From NCBI GenBank assembly GCA_964345225.1, contig CAYFQB010000009.1:1-64000 (forward strand): DNA of 64,000 nt, in the 5' to 3' direction. Position 1 is the stretch's first letter, and every line of letters starts with the position of its first letter. The translations under genes and the position numbers were made by a program. This document shows, in pieces, positions 9,692-18,622 of this stretch. This stretch comes from CAYFQB01 sp964345225 (GTDB lineage: Bacteria; Nitrospirota; Thermodesulfovibrionia; Thermodesulfovibrionales; UBA6898). The notes beneath the pieces were generated by a model. It was given only the letters and a program-made list of their open reading frames with translations. It searched no databases and was not told where the DNA came from.

Positions 9692-10459
9692 ATGATAGAA
9701 CTACTAAGACAGCACAGATGGATCCTAGATATTCTTGACATTTCTTTAATGGCGCTGATTCTCTACCGTCTTCTCCTTTTAGTAAAAGGGACAAAAGCCG
9801 CACAGATGTTGATAGGTCTTGTGATTCTGCTACTCGCTTCAATGGTTTCAAGATACCTGGAACTTTTTACCATAGACTGGCTTGTTCAGAGCTTCCTGGC
9901 ATATATTGTCATAGCCATTATTGTCCTGTTCCAGCCCGAGATAAGAAGGGCACTTGCCCAAATGGGCGAGGCTCAGTTTTTTTCGTTCGCCACAGCAGAG
10001 GAACTCAAATCCCTTGAGGAGATTGTAAGGGCTTCGGTCGCACTATCTAACAGGAAGATAGGGGCGCTTATTGTTATTGAACGCGATACAAGCCTCAAGG
10101 ATTTTGTGGAGGTAGGGACACTCCTTGATGGCAAGGTTTCTAAAGAATTGTTGCTTAGCCTTTTTCATCCTACTTCGCCGATACATGACGGAGCTGTCAT
10201 TATCAAGGGAAACAGGATTGCTGCAGCCGGATGTTTTCTACCGATAACTCTAAGTTCTGAATTAAGCAAGTCTCTTGGTACCAGACACAGGGCAGGTGTG
10301 GGCCTTGTAGAGGAAACAGATGCAGTTGCAATTATTATTTCAGAGGAGACAGGTAATATATCAATGGCAGCTGACGGGAAGCTTGAGACCAAACTTGATA
10401 TGGGAACACTCAGGGAAAGACTGAACAGTATGTTTACTACCAAAAAGGGCAAGAAATGA
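9692..10459 (+). CDS. cdaA: Diadenylate cyclase CdaA (c-di-AMP synthase)
   Basis: 255 residues. Three N-terminal membrane helices (about 15-80) are followed by a DAC domain (about 105-235) with both hallmark motifs, DGAVIIKGNRI and GTRHRAGVGL. It makes c-di-AMP from two ATP at the inner face of the membrane. The stop overlaps the next start (ATGA). The order cdaA-cdaR-glmM is the conserved module linking c-di-AMP to cell-wall precursor supply and turgor. Full length for the CdaA class. Confidence 0.96.
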   Translation: MIELLRQHRWILDILDISLMALILYRLLLLVKGTKAAQMLIGLVILLLASMVSRYLELFTIDWLVQSFLAYIVIAIIVLFQPEIRRALAQMGEAQFFSFATAEELKSLEEIVRASVALSNRKIGALIVIERDTSLKDFVEVGTLLDGKVSKELLLSLFHPTSPIHDGAVIIKGNRIAAAGCFLPITLSSELSKSLGTRHRAGVGLVEETDAVAIIISEETGNISMAADGKLETKLDMGTLRERLNSMFTTKKGKK

Positions 10460-11103
10460 AAAAATTATTGTTTGAAAATCTTGGTCTGAAAATATCTGCT
10501 ATAGTGCTTTCTGTATTCTTGTGGTTTTTTGTAACATCCCGTGGTCTGACCGAGATGTCATTTGAGATACCGGTAGAATTTAAAAATATTCCTGCGGGCA
10601 TGGGGATTGTCAAGAGAAACACCAAAAAGGTTGACGTTACTCTCAGAGGACATGAAAGACTGATGAGAAATATAGAGGCTTCGGACATCGGGGTCATTAT
10701 AGAACTGGACATGGCAACTAAAGGTGAGAGAACTTATTACATAAAGAAGGATGATGTAAAGGCACCGTATGCAATGTCGGTGATAAACATAAAACCTTCC
10801 TATCTTAGGATTAAACTCGAAGAGACTGTTGCAAAGACTGTTATGGTTAAACCTGCAATTATAGGAATTCCTGAGAAAGGATTTTCTGTTAGCTCGATTA
10901 TAATTGAGCCTAACAGTATAAATATAAACGGCCTGGAATCAGAGGTAAGAAAGATAAATGATCTAAAGACAGAGGCATTGGATATTTCAGGGTTAAATGA
11001 GATTATTTCAGAGGAATTGAATATCGATACTGAAGGGTATAATATAAAACCGGATGTAAATACGGTAATAGTTAAGATTATTATAACAAGGGAAAAGAAA
11101 TGA
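10456..11103 (+). CDS. cdaR: CdaR / YbbR-domain regulator of CdaA
   Basis: 215 residues. One N-terminal membrane helix (ISAIVLSVFLWFFVTSRG) precedes two extracytoplasmic YbbR domains (about 35-110 and 125-200). YbbR proteins bind CdaA and modulate its activity. It overlaps cdaA and glmM by four bases on either side (ATGA), so the three are translated as a coupled unit. Shorter than Firmicutes CdaR, which has more YbbR repeats. Confidence 0.9.
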   Translation: MKKLLFENLGLKISAIVLSVFLWFFVTSRGLTEMSFEIPVEFKNIPAGMGIVKRNTKKVDVTLRGHERLMRNIEASDIGVIIELDMATKGERTYYIKKDDVKAPYAMSVINIKPSYLRIKLEETVAKTVMVKPAIIGIPEKGFSVSSIIIEPNSININGLESEVRKINDLKTEALDISGLNEIISEELNIDTEGYNIKPDVNTVIVKIIITREKK

Positions 11104-12449
11104 AACTTTTTGGAACAGACGGTATAAGGGGAAGAATAAACAGGCATCCCATGACACCCGAAAATGTCCTCAGGGTCGGCATGGCTGCTGCAACTGTGTT
11201 AAGGAAGGAACACCATGGAAGGAATATGGTGCTTATAGGAAAGGACACAAGGCTTTCGGGATATATGATTGAGAGCGCTCTTACTTCTGGAATATGTTCC
11301 ATGGGTATGAATGTGACGCTTGTAGGCCCGCTTCCAACACCTGGAATAGCATTTCTTACAAGGACATTGAGGATTGATGCCGGAATTGTAATCTCAGCAT
11401 CTCATAACCCTTTCCAGGACAACGGGATAAAGTTCTTCTCTCACACCGGTTTCAAGTTGCCTGACAAAATTGAAAAGAGGATTGAAGAACTTGTTGCAGA
11501 TGACAATCTTTCAAGATACAGGCCAAGGGGCGAAGATGCAGGCAAGGCATACAGGCTTGATGATGCAACCGGGCGCTATATTGAATATATAAAATCCATA
11601 TTACCGAAAGGTACAACATTTGAAGGAATGAAAGTAATTATAGATTCTGCTAACGGAGCTGCCTACAAGACCACCCCGTGGCTTTTCAGGGAGCTAGGTG
11701 CAGAGGTTATCTCAATTAACGACAGTCCGAGCGGTACTAATATTAATCATGAATGTGGTTCTATGTATATGGATGGTCTTCGGAAGGCTGTCATTGAGAA
11801 CAAGGCTGATGTCGGGATTGCCCATGACGGAGATGGTGACAGAACACTGCTATGCGACGAAAAAGGCAGGATTGTTGATGGGGACCAGATAATGGGCATG
11901 TGTGCTGTAGAGATGGATATGAGGGGTGCTTTAAAGAAAGGGACTGTTGTGGCGACTGTCATGAGCAATCTGGGACTTGAGAAGTTTCTTCAGAAGAATG
12001 GAATTAAACTTGTCAGGACTAAGGTTGGGGACAGATATGTTGTAGAGAAGATGCTGAGAGAGGAATATAACCTTGGAGGTGAACAGTCAGGGCATATTAT
12101 ATTTCTCGATTATAATACAACAGGAGACGGGCCTATGACTGCTATTCAGGTGCTTAATCTTATGAAGACCAAGAACGTATCTCTTTCAAAACTGGCATCA
12201 AGAATAAAGCTTTTCCCTCAGATCCTTCAGAATATCGAGGTCGAGAAGAAACAGGATATACATGCAATACCTGGCATTCAGAAGGCGATTAAAAGGGCTG
12301 AAGAAAAAATGAAAGGCAGGGGCAGGGTGCTTGTAAGGCCGTCCGGCACAGAGCCGAAGATAAGGGTTATGCTTGAGGGAGGGGACCTTAAATTGATTAC
12401 CAGGCTGGGGAAGGATATAGCAAAGGCTATCAAGGTAAATTTGAAATAG
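11100..12449 (+). CDS. glmM: Phosphoglucosamine mutase GlmM
   Basis: 449 residues, the usual family length. It converts glucosamine-6-phosphate to glucosamine-1-phosphate for UDP-GlcNAc synthesis. Visible motifs are the N-terminal FGTDGIRG, the phosphoserine loop ISASHNPFQDNGIKFF, the Mg-binding DGDGDR and the phosphate-binding RPSGTEPKIRVM. The start overlaps cdaR by four bases. GlmM binds CdaA in other bacteria, consistent with the operon. Confidence 0.97.
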   Translation: MKLFGTDGIRGRINRHPMTPENVLRVGMAAATVLRKEHHGRNMVLIGKDTRLSGYMIESALTSGICSMGMNVTLVGPLPTPGIAFLTRTLRIDAGIVISASHNPFQDNGIKFFSHTGFKLPDKIEKRIEELVADDNLSRYRPRGEDAGKAYRLDDATGRYIEYIKSILPKGTTFEGMKVIIDSANGAAYKTTPWLFRELGAEVISINDSPSGTNINHECGSMYMDGLRKAVIENKADVGIAHDGDGDRTLLCDEKGRIVDGDQIMGMCAVEMDMRGALKKGTVVATVMSNLGLEKFLQKNGIKLVRTKVGDRYVVEKMLREEYNLGGEQSGHIIFLDYNTTGDGPMTAIQVLNLMKTKNVSLSKLASRIKLFPQILQNIEVEKKQDIHAIPGIQKAIKRAEEKMKGRGRVLVRPSGTEPKIRVMLEGGDLKLITRLGKDIAKAIKVNLK

Positions 12450-12590
12450 ATAAAACGCAAAGCGCATAGCGCATAGCGCAAAGCGAAAGAAGTGAAGAGC
12501 AAGGAGTAAAAAGTGAGGAGTGAGGGGTAAGGAGTGAGGAGTAAAGAAACGCCATGCGCCACGCGCCATGCGCCATGCGCCATGCGAGGG
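12450..12590. repeat. Heptamer repeats between glmM and comEC
   Basis: Consecutive 7-base words: GCGCATA GCGCATA GCGCAAA, then GAGTGAG GGGTAAG GAGTGAG, then CGCCATG CGCCACG CGCCATG CGCCATG CGCCATG. The array ends three bases before the comEC SD. Confidence 0.9.
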
Positions 12591-12592
12591 GT

Positions 12593-15112
12593 ATGAAACT
12601 TTTTATCTCGTTCCTCTCAGGGACTCTCCTCTTTTATCTTTTTCAATATTTCCCCTTTTCAAGTATAGCCATTTTTATTGCTGTTTCAGCTTACCTGTTT
12701 TTTAAAAGAAACGCCCTGCTTATCCCTGTTATTGCAATCGGTATACTGTATGCTTTCATACGATTTTCTCCTGTGAATGATTCAGGAGAGTTCTATAACA
12801 GGGAACTGTTAGTAACTGGAAGATTTATTCATGAAGTCAGCGCTGTACAAAGTGACAGTAACATCCAGACTTTCATAGTAAATTCAGCATTTGATCCTGG
12901 ATCAGGCGAAGAGATAGAAGAACTTCATAATCAAGAGATAAAAATATTTTCAGATTTTAAGGCTGATCGTGAAACAGGGTACAAACTTTTTTTAAAGACA
13001 GGAAAAAACATGACGAGGTTGAACCCTGGCGGGATAAAGAAAAGCAGGTTATACGCCCGGATTATTGCTGCAGGTGAAATGCAGGGGGCTTCCGGGTTAA
13101 TTTCAGATTACTTTAGCCCCAGGTCAATTTTTAACAAATATAGAAGTAACTTGAATGAGCATTTACTTGGAAGATTTAATAAAGATTCTGCAGGCCTTGT
13201 CTCTGCTATAACCACGGGTGAGCGGGGATATCTTAGTGAGGATGTCAGGGGTGCATTTAATGCAGCAGGGCTGGCTCATATGCTAAGTATTTCAGGAACC
13301 CACTTCGGACTGTTTTCGATAATGCTGTTTGGTATATTTATTTTTTTAATCAGGAGGCTTCCCTACAGAATACTGCAAAGGTTGACGTTATATCTGACGC
13401 CATCACAGGCTGCTGCAATATTGTGCATCCCTTTTATGCTCATGTATCTGGGTATCTCTGGAGGCAGTCTGCCTGCAATAAGGTCATTTATAATGATAAG
13501 CCTTTTTCTTGCAGGTCTTCTTATGGGAAGGAAGGGTTTCTGGTTGAATTCGCTGCTGTTGGCTGCATTTATTTTAGTAATCTGGGATCCTGATGTAATA
13601 TTGAGTCTTTCGTTTCAGCTTTCTTTTACAGCGGTACTTTTTATTGGATACTCACTGGAAACAAAAGAAGAAGCAGGCAGTAAGGAGTATGAAGTAGGCA
13701 CGGAGCACGAAACAGTAGGGAGTAAGCACTATGAAGTAGGCACTGAGGACGAAACAGTAGGGAGTAAGCAGTACGCAGTAGGCACAGTGTTGAGCAAAGA
13801 GCAAAACGAAGAGGAAGCAAAGCGTATAGTACAAAGCATACGGAGTATTGGCGAAAAAGAAAATGATAATAAGATTATCCGCTATATTAGAAAAACTTTT
13901 ATGCTTACGATAGCGGCAATAGCAGGTACGTCTCCTCTTGTTGCTTACCATTTCCATTACTTTTCGTTTATAGCACCACTGTCCAATCTCTTGATTGCTC
14001 CTTTAATAGGTTTTGTGCTGATCCCGATATCACTGATCTCGGCTTTTTCCTACCTGATTACAGGCTATTATATTCTGGGACCCATTATCGGGGTAACAGC
14101 TGATCTTTCAGTAGCACTTGTTAAATTGATATCGGAAATACCTTTTGCTGAAATGAAAGTTCCTGCATTTCCTGTATATCTATGCCTGTTCTTTTACGCA
14201 GGTTTTCTCTTTTATATTATTTCGGGCAGGAAAAAGAAGATTTTGATAATCCCATTTATGCTATTGTTGATTTATGCACTTTTGAATGTCTTCGAAAGAC
14301 AGGAACTCAGAGTAACATTTCTTGATGCCGGTCAGGGCGATTCTGCAGTCATCGAACTTCCGGATAATAAAAAGACAATAGTGATCGACACAGGAAGGAC
14401 AGGAAGAGACACAGCAGATTTTCTAAAATATGCCGGGAAAAAAGATATAGATGCCCTGATTCTGTCACACATCCATCCTGATCATTCAGGAGGGCTTGGA
14501 TATATTATGGAAAGATTCAATGTAAAAGAGATATGGGATAACGGCCGTATCGAATATCCTGAAGGCATAAATGCCAGGCACAGGGCACTTGAAAGAGGAG
14601 ATATAATTGAACTGGGCTCTTTCAGAATAACAGTCCTGCACCCTTATAGAGAATTTTATACGTTGTTTGGTAATAAAAACGACGGAGAGAACAACTCTTC
14701 ACTTGTTATGAAATTATCTGCAGGAAAAAATTCTTTTCTCTTTACGGGTGATATTCAGGAGGAGGCAGAAGAAGATATATTGCATCTTAAGAAATGGCTT
14801 TCGAGCGATATCATAAAAATTTCACACCATGGGAGCAGGAGATCGTCCGGTGAGGTATTCCTTACAGAGGTTTCTCCATCTGTTGCGGTTATATCTTCAG
14901 GCAGGGATAATCAATTTGGACATCCCAGTCCGGAGATGCTGGAGAGGTTGACTGGAGTAAGGGTATTCAGGACTGATCTTGACGGTGCAATAAAAATAAC
15001 TGATAACAGTGGCAGCCTCTTAATAAAAACGTACAGAGATTTTGCATTTGAAAAGGCATACAGCCTTGATAAGGAGTTGAGCAACATCAGGAGACTTTTT
15101 GTGACGTGGTGA
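12593..15112 (+). CDS. comEC: DNA internalization / competence protein ComEC (Rec2)
   Basis: 839 residues from ATG 12593 (MKLFISFLS; GAGGGG just upstream). An in-frame ATG at 12554 would translate repeat DNA and is rejected. Many membrane helices include the Competence core (about 205-340; AGLAHMLSISGTHFGLFS). The C-terminal metallo-beta-lactamase domain (about 570-820) has LILSHIHPDHSGG and ISHHGSRRSS. The protein forms the inner-membrane channel for single-stranded DNA uptake. Between the two halves of the membrane domain lies a hydrophilic insert (about residues 362-425) encoded by 42-bp tandem repeats, i.e. six heptamers per unit. Confidence 0.92.
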   Translation: MKLFISFLSGTLLFYLFQYFPFSSIAIFIAVSAYLFFKRNALLIPVIAIGILYAFIRFSPVNDSGEFYNRELLVTGRFIHEVSAVQSDSNIQTFIVNSAFDPGSGEEIEELHNQEIKIFSDFKADRETGYKLFLKTGKNMTRLNPGGIKKSRLYARIIAAGEMQGASGLISDYFSPRSIFNKYRSNLNEHLLGRFNKDSAGLVSAITTGERGYLSEDVRGAFNAAGLAHMLSISGTHFGLFSIMLFGIFIFLIRRLPYRILQRLTLYLTPSQAAAILCIPFMLMYLGISGGSLPAIRSFIMISLFLAGLLMGRKGFWLNSLLLAAFILVIWDPDVILSLSFQLSFTAVLFIGYSLETKEEAGSKEYEVGTEHETVGSKHYEVGTEDETVGSKQYAVGTVLSKEQNEEEAKRIVQSIRSIGEKENDNKIIRYIRKTFMLTIAAIAGTSPLVAYHFHYFSFIAPLSNLLIAPLIGFVLIPISLISAFSYLITGYYILGPIIGVTADLSVALVKLISEIPFAEMKVPAFPVYLCLFFYAGFLFYIISGRKKKILIIPFMLLLIYALLNVFERQELRVTFLDAGQGDSAVIELPDNKKTIVIDTGRTGRDTADFLKYAGKKDIDALILSHIHPDHSGGLGYIMERFNVKEIWDNGRIEYPEGINARHRALERGDIIELGSFRITVLHPYREFYTLFGNKNDGENNSSLVMKLSAGKNSFLFTGDIQEEAEEDILHLKKWLSSDIIKISHHGSRRSSGEVFLTEVSPSVAVISSGRDNQFGHPSPEMLERLTGVRVFRTDLDGAIKITDNSGSLLIKTYRDFAFEKAYSLDKELSNIRRLFVTW
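13678..13860 (+). repeat. 42-bp tandem repeats (6 x 7 bp) inside comEC
   Basis: Units start at 13691, 13733 and (partial) 13775, each beginning G(A/C)AGTAGGCAC and containing CAGTAGGGAGTAAGCA. The words are those of the intergenic AGTAAGC family. 42 is divisible by both 3 and 7, so the frame stays open. Confidence 0.9.
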
Positions 15113-15116
15113 TGAA

Positions 15117-15542
15117 CTATTCTATTTTAATTTCGTAATCTGAAAAACCTTTAACACCCAAAATTTTTTCTCTTATTCCGCGTCTGTCAAATTTGCCATA
15201 AACCTTTGAACTTCCAGAGAGTAAAAGTGTTTTATCTTTCTCGTTTATTTTCCATGTGCCTCCGCCGACAATTTCCCAATCAGGATCATCAATTTTATAA
15301 TAATCATGTTTCTTGTTGTATTTGCCCTTGATACCGTTTTCCATGAAAAATCTTTCGACGATATTGGCATGGTAAACTTTTAATTCCTTGGGTGCCAGCA
15401 CAAGGTATTCTGTGTCAGCCTTTCTCGTCTGGATGAACTTGCCAGTACGTTTTTGGGGGATATCTTTTTTGGCGGTTGTTTTAAAATAGGCTTTAGAATA
15501 ATCTTTTAAAATAAATTTTATGTGATTTCTTGGATATGCCAT
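15117..15542 (-). CDS. Janus/Ocnus family protein (PHPT1-like, putative phosphohistidine phosphatase)
   Basis: 141 residues. I align the C-terminal 85 residues with human PHPT1 (14-kDa phosphohistidine phosphatase) from memory. YHANIVERFF matches the YHADI segment holding its catalytic histidine, VGGGTWKI matches LGGGRI, and DKTLLLSGSSKVYGKF matches DKKIHVYGYSMAYG, with a final YEI. This suggests a soluble Janus/Ocnus fold (PF05005), which is better known from eukaryotes. Activity on phosphohistidine is not shown. It ends four bases from the convergent comEC stop and shares strand with the archaemetzincin upstream (17-base gap). Confidence 0.65.
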   Translation of the reverse strand: MAYPRNHIKFILKDYSKAYFKTTAKKDIPQKRTGKFIQTRKADTEYLVLAPKELKVYHANIVERFFMENGIKGKYNKKHDYYKIDDPDWEIVGGGTWKINEKDKTLLLSGSSKVYGKFDRRGIREKILGVKGFSDYEIKIE

Positions 15543-15559
15543 TTCTGAAATTTCAATGT

Positions 15560-16189
15560 TTAATATAGCATATTTTTACAACTTGTACAGAAATTAGGGC
15601 CTTTTCTGTCTGTATCCATTAAGCTGTTTGAAAAAAACATCACACATTGCGGATTTCTACAGTGACCTAATCCATATGTATGGCCTAATTCATGGACAGC
15701 CTCGGTCAGCACCCTCTTATCAAAAAGGCTCCTGTCCTCTGGCAAGCCGTAAAACTCCTGTCTGAGACGGGCAAGTGAAATTACTGCTGCTTTCCTGCTG
15801 GCTTCACCAAAGACAAAGTTTAACTCAGGGACATATAAATCATGGTCAACAATACCAAGAATTTTTTCGTATGAAGTGTACTCTTTCTGTTCCAGAATAG
15901 TATTTAATATGGCTGTGGATAAATACTGCTTTCTTTTTTTGTTGAAGGCATAATCAGGCTCGGGCATTTCCCTGCCGATAAATACCTCTCTGTTAAAGAC
16001 TTTACCCAGATTATTTTTTAGTGTCTCGATGGCTTCTCTGTCTACCTTTCCGACTGATACCAATAAAATGCCCACTCCATAGCCTCTTTCTTTTGCTGAA
16101 GCATTAATATTTAAAAAGATACTCAATGAAAGAAGTAAAATCAAACATAAATAGCCAATATGTCTTTTTTCTTTAATGTTAGCAAACAT
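15560..16189 (-). CDS. Archaemetzincin-type secreted zinc protease
   Basis: 209 residues. A signal peptide or N-terminal anchor (about 10-32, ICLLLLSLSIFLN-like segment) is followed by the archaemetzincin signature near the C-terminus. This is HELGHTYGLGH followed by CRNPQCVMFFSNSL, then FCTSCKNML: HExxHxxGxxH plus four cysteines for a second zinc site. The family (AMZA, PF07998) consists of metallopeptidases of poorly known substrate, widespread in archaea and patchy in bacteria. Archaeal members are usually cytosolic, so the hydrophobic leader is notable. Confidence 0.88.
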   Translation of the reverse strand: MFANIKEKRHIGYLCLILLLSLSIFLNINASAKERGYGVGILLVSVGKVDREAIETLKNNLGKVFNREVFIGREMPEPDYAFNKKRKQYLSTAILNTILEQKEYTSYEKILGIVDHDLYVPELNFVFGEASRKAAVISLARLRQEFYGLPEDRSLFDKRVLTEAVHELGHTYGLGHCRNPQCVMFFSNSLMDTDRKGPNFCTSCKNMLY

Positions 16190-16660
16190 GGTAATTATTT
16201 AAGGGTATTATCCCAAAAAGTTGCTAAAAATACATCTCACATGCTCCTTTTGGGTTATTAGTAATTGTGTCACTAAAAAAAGTATGAAGTAGGCAGCAAA
16301 TTAAAAACAGGTAAAGGTAAGGAGTGAGGGGTGAGGAGTAAGGAGTAAGGGGTAAAAGAGTAGGAAGTAAGCAGTAAGCACTGAAAGGCAGGGAGCAGGG
16401 CGCAGGGTGCAGGGCGAACCAGAGAAACTAGATAAACTAGAGAAACCTAACAAAATAAATAAACACGTAGCCGAAAGACGTAACCGATAGACGAAACGGG
16501 CCTCGTAACCGTGACCGTTTATTTTTCAAAAAGAGTAGGCAGTAAAAAGAACGCCATGTGTCGAGCGCCATGCGAAAAGTAAACGGGCCTCGTAACCGTG
16601 ACCGTTAGACGTAACCTTTAGAGAAAAACGGATTTTTTAAATTACTTTTCTGGCGGCCAA
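16190..16660. repeat. Large composite repeat region
   Basis: From about 16275 this gap is entirely repeat words: GAGTAAGGAGTAAGG-type heptamers, CAGGGAG CAGGGCG CAGGGTG CAGGGCG heptamers (16390-16422), AAACTAGAT/AAACTAGAG 9-mers, and two copies of the CGGGCCTCGTAACCGTGACC core (16497-16516 and 16584-16603). No ORF or RNA gene seen. Confidence 0.9.
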
Positions 16661-16674
16661 ATGGTAGATGCTCT

Positions 16675-17646
16675 TTATTTATTAAGTATCTTTGAGGCTT
16701 CTTTTGCAAAGTATGTGAGGATTAAATCGGCACCTGCGCGCTTTATGGATGTCAGTACTTCCATCATTATGCGTTTTTCATCGACCCAGCCGAGCTTTCC
16801 AGCTGCCTTAATAAGAGAGTATTCACCGCTTACATTATATGCTGCGACCGGGATATCAAAATTTTCCCTGACATCTGAGATTATGTCGAGATATGTCATC
16901 GCAGGTTTAACCATTATAATATCTGCTCCCTCTTCTATATCGAGCGCAATCTCTTTTAAAGCCTCTCTCCTGTTTGCTGGATCCATCTGGTATGAACGCC
17001 TGTCTCCAAATTGTGGCGAAGACTCGGCAGCTTCCCTGAAAGGTCCATAGAAAGCAGATGCATATTTTGCAGCATAACTCAAGATGGGTATTTCAGTGAA
17101 CCCTTCTCCATCAAGCGCAATTCTAATTGCCTCTACCCTGCCGTCCATCATATCCGAAGGGGCTACCATATCTGCTCCTGCCTTTGCATGAGAGACAGCC
17201 TCTTTGGCAAGGAGTTCAAGTGTCGGGTCATTCTTTACATCACCGTCTTCTATTATGCCGCAGTGGCCATGGGTAGTATATTCACACATGCATACATCTG
17301 TTATAACGAACAGATCGGGCACTTTATTTTTTATAGCCCTGATGGCTTTCTGGACGACCCCGTGAGGATCATATGCTCCGGAGCCGATATCGTCTTTATG
17401 CTTTGGAATCCCAAAGAGTATAACTGCCGGGATACCGAGAGAGTAAATCTCTTTTGCATGTTTGGCTATCCTGTCGACCGATTCCTGGAAACAACCGGGC
17501 ATTGATTTTATTACTTTGTGTGTGTTTTTTCCGTAGGTTACAAAAAGGGGATATATAAAATCATCAGGAGACAGCGAGGTCTCTCTCACCATTCTCCTTA
17601 TGGTTTCAGTCTTTCTGAGTCTCCTTGGTCTCTGATAAGGAAACAT
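16675..17646 (-). CDS. hemB: Porphobilinogen synthase (delta-aminolevulinic acid dehydratase)
   Basis: About 323 residues from ATG 17646 (MFPYQRPRRLRK). A TTG two codons upstream is possible; neither has a strong SD. It condenses two 5-aminolevulinate molecules to porphobilinogen. Both active-site lysines are visible (LSYAAKYASAFYGPF and IIMVKPAMTYLD). The metal site is the zinc type with three cysteines (DVCMCEYTTHGHC). No other haem genes are in the window. Confidence 0.96.
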   Translation of the reverse strand: MFPYQRPRRLRKTETIRRMVRETSLSPDDFIYPLFVTYGKNTHKVIKSMPGCFQESVDRIAKHAKEIYSLGIPAVILFGIPKHKDDIGSGAYDPHGVVQKAIRAIKNKVPDLFVITDVCMCEYTTHGHCGIIEDGDVKNDPTLELLAKEAVSHAKAGADMVAPSDMMDGRVEAIRIALDGEGFTEIPILSYAAKYASAFYGPFREAAESSPQFGDRRSYQMDPANRREALKEIALDIEEGADIIMVKPAMTYLDIISDVRENFDIPVAAYNVSGEYSLIKAAGKLGWVDEKRIMMEVLTSIKRAGADLILTYFAKEASKILNK

Positions 17647-17664
17647 CGGCAAGCTATTTGGTTA

Positions 17665-17985
17665 TCAACAAGTGCTGCATCCAGTAGTGTTGCATGATGG
17701 GGGTTCAATGCTGTTTATAATAAAACCTTCACCATGTTCGTTTTTGATATAATCAATCTCTTTGTTATCCAGACTTTTGGATGCCTCTTTATCAACAAAG
17801 ACCCTAAGCCCGTTATGCTCGATGGTTTCATCACCATCAGAGGCTTTCTCATCTATATCCATGCCATAGCTAGGTCCGCAGCAGCCTGCACCATGTATGA
17901 ATATCCTTAGACCCCAGCCTTCTTTTCCTTCTGCCTTTAATACCTCTTTTGCCTTTTCAGCTGCAGTATCCGAAATCTTTAACAC
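17665..17985 (-). CDS. HesB/IscA-like iron-sulfur biogenesis protein
   Basis: About 106 residues. I prefer GTG 17985 because a good SD (GGAGGT) ends four bases before it; an ATG at 17997 has no SD. The Fe-S biosynthesis fold (PF01521) is recognisable: FIHGAGCCGPSYGMDID in the middle and GFIINSIEP near the end. The tail has extra cysteines (CNTTGCSTC). A-type carriers use C-x(n)-C-G-C; here the first cysteine is a CC pair and the tail is TGCSTC, so it is a HesB-like subfamily rather than standard IscA. It lies upstream of hemB on the same strand. Confidence 0.8.
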   Translation of the reverse strand: MLKISDTAAEKAKEVLKAEGKEGWGLRIFIHGAGCCGPSYGMDIDEKASDGDETIEHNGLRVFVDKEASKSLDNKEIDYIKNEHGEGFIINSIEPPSCNTTGCSTC

Positions 17986-18059
17986 AACTACCTCCATTCA
18001 ATTAATATTATTAAGGATAAGGCAAAATAAGGATAAATTGCAAGCGAATGGGGGTAGTT

Positions 18060-18262
18060 TATTGGTTATTAGTTACTAAAAAAGTAGGCAGTAGGCAGTA
18101 AGCAGTATGGAGTAAGCAGTAAAAAGTAAGGAGTGAGGGGTAAGGAGTAAGGAGTGAGGAGTAATCCTTCGACAGGCTCAGGACTAAAAAAGTAGGCACT
18201 AAGCAGTAGGCAGCAAAATGAACGCTATGCGCCATGCGCTTTGCGCTATGCGTTTTGTAATA
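18060..18262. repeat. Heptamer repeats downstream of glnB
   Basis: AGTAGGC AGTAGGC AGTAAGC words at 18081-18120, GAGTGAGGGGTAAGG words, a CCTTCGACAGGCTCAGGAC word (18168-18186), more AGTAGGC words, and GCGCCATGCGCTTTGCGC to 18256. Confidence 0.9.
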
Positions 18263-18273
18263 GAGGTGCTAAC

Positions 18274-18612
18274 TTAAATGGCGTTTTCGCCACGCTGTCC
18301 AGTCCTGATTCTTACAGCCTCATCTATGTTAGTGACAAATATTTTCCCGTCTCCAATTTTGCCCGTTTTCCCCTTGGTTTCGATAACTTCTAATACTTTG
18401 TCTGCAATACTGTTTGAGACAACTACTTCAATTTTTATCTTGGGAATGAAATCTACAATATATTCTGAACCTCTGTATAGTTCTGTATGACCTTTCTGGC
18501 GGCCAAAACCTTTAACCTCAGTGATGGTCATCCCCTGTATCCCGATTTCATTTAATGCGTCTTTTATCTCTTCAAGTTTAAATGGTTTTATGACTGCCTC
18601 GATCTTTTTCAT
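18274..18612 (-). CDS. glnB: Nitrogen regulatory protein PII
   Basis: 112 residues from ATG 18612, chosen because AGGTGG lies five bases upstream. The T-loop (about 37-55) includes the conserved Tyr51 (RGSEYIVDFIP), the site of uridylylation in many bacteria. The B-loop (TGKIGDGKIFV) and C-loop (VRIRTGQRGENAI) bind ATP, ADP and 2-oxoglutarate. It is the last gene of a set with nrpR and a glutamate synthase, so PII is a plausible partner of NrpR as GlnK is in methanogens. Confidence 0.95.
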   Translation of the reverse strand: MKKIEAVIKPFKLEEIKDALNEIGIQGMTITEVKGFGRQKGHTELYRGSEYIVDFIPKIKIEVVVSNSIADKVLEVIETKGKTGKIGDGKIFVTNIDEAVRIRTGQRGENAI

Positions 18613-18622
18613 ATTATCCACC

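Noticed and set aside
12278..12583. Minus-strand ORF reading repeated Leu/Thr/Pro and Ala-Leu-Arg words near the end of glmM
   Set aside because: It is the antisense of the glmM end and of heptamer repeats; its residue repeats simply reflect 7-bp words read in frame.
12554..12592. Upstream ATG extending comEC by 13 residues (MRHAPCAMRHARG)
   Set aside because: The extension is repeat DNA; ATG 12593 has an SD-like GAGGGG and begins the typical hydrophobic N-terminus.
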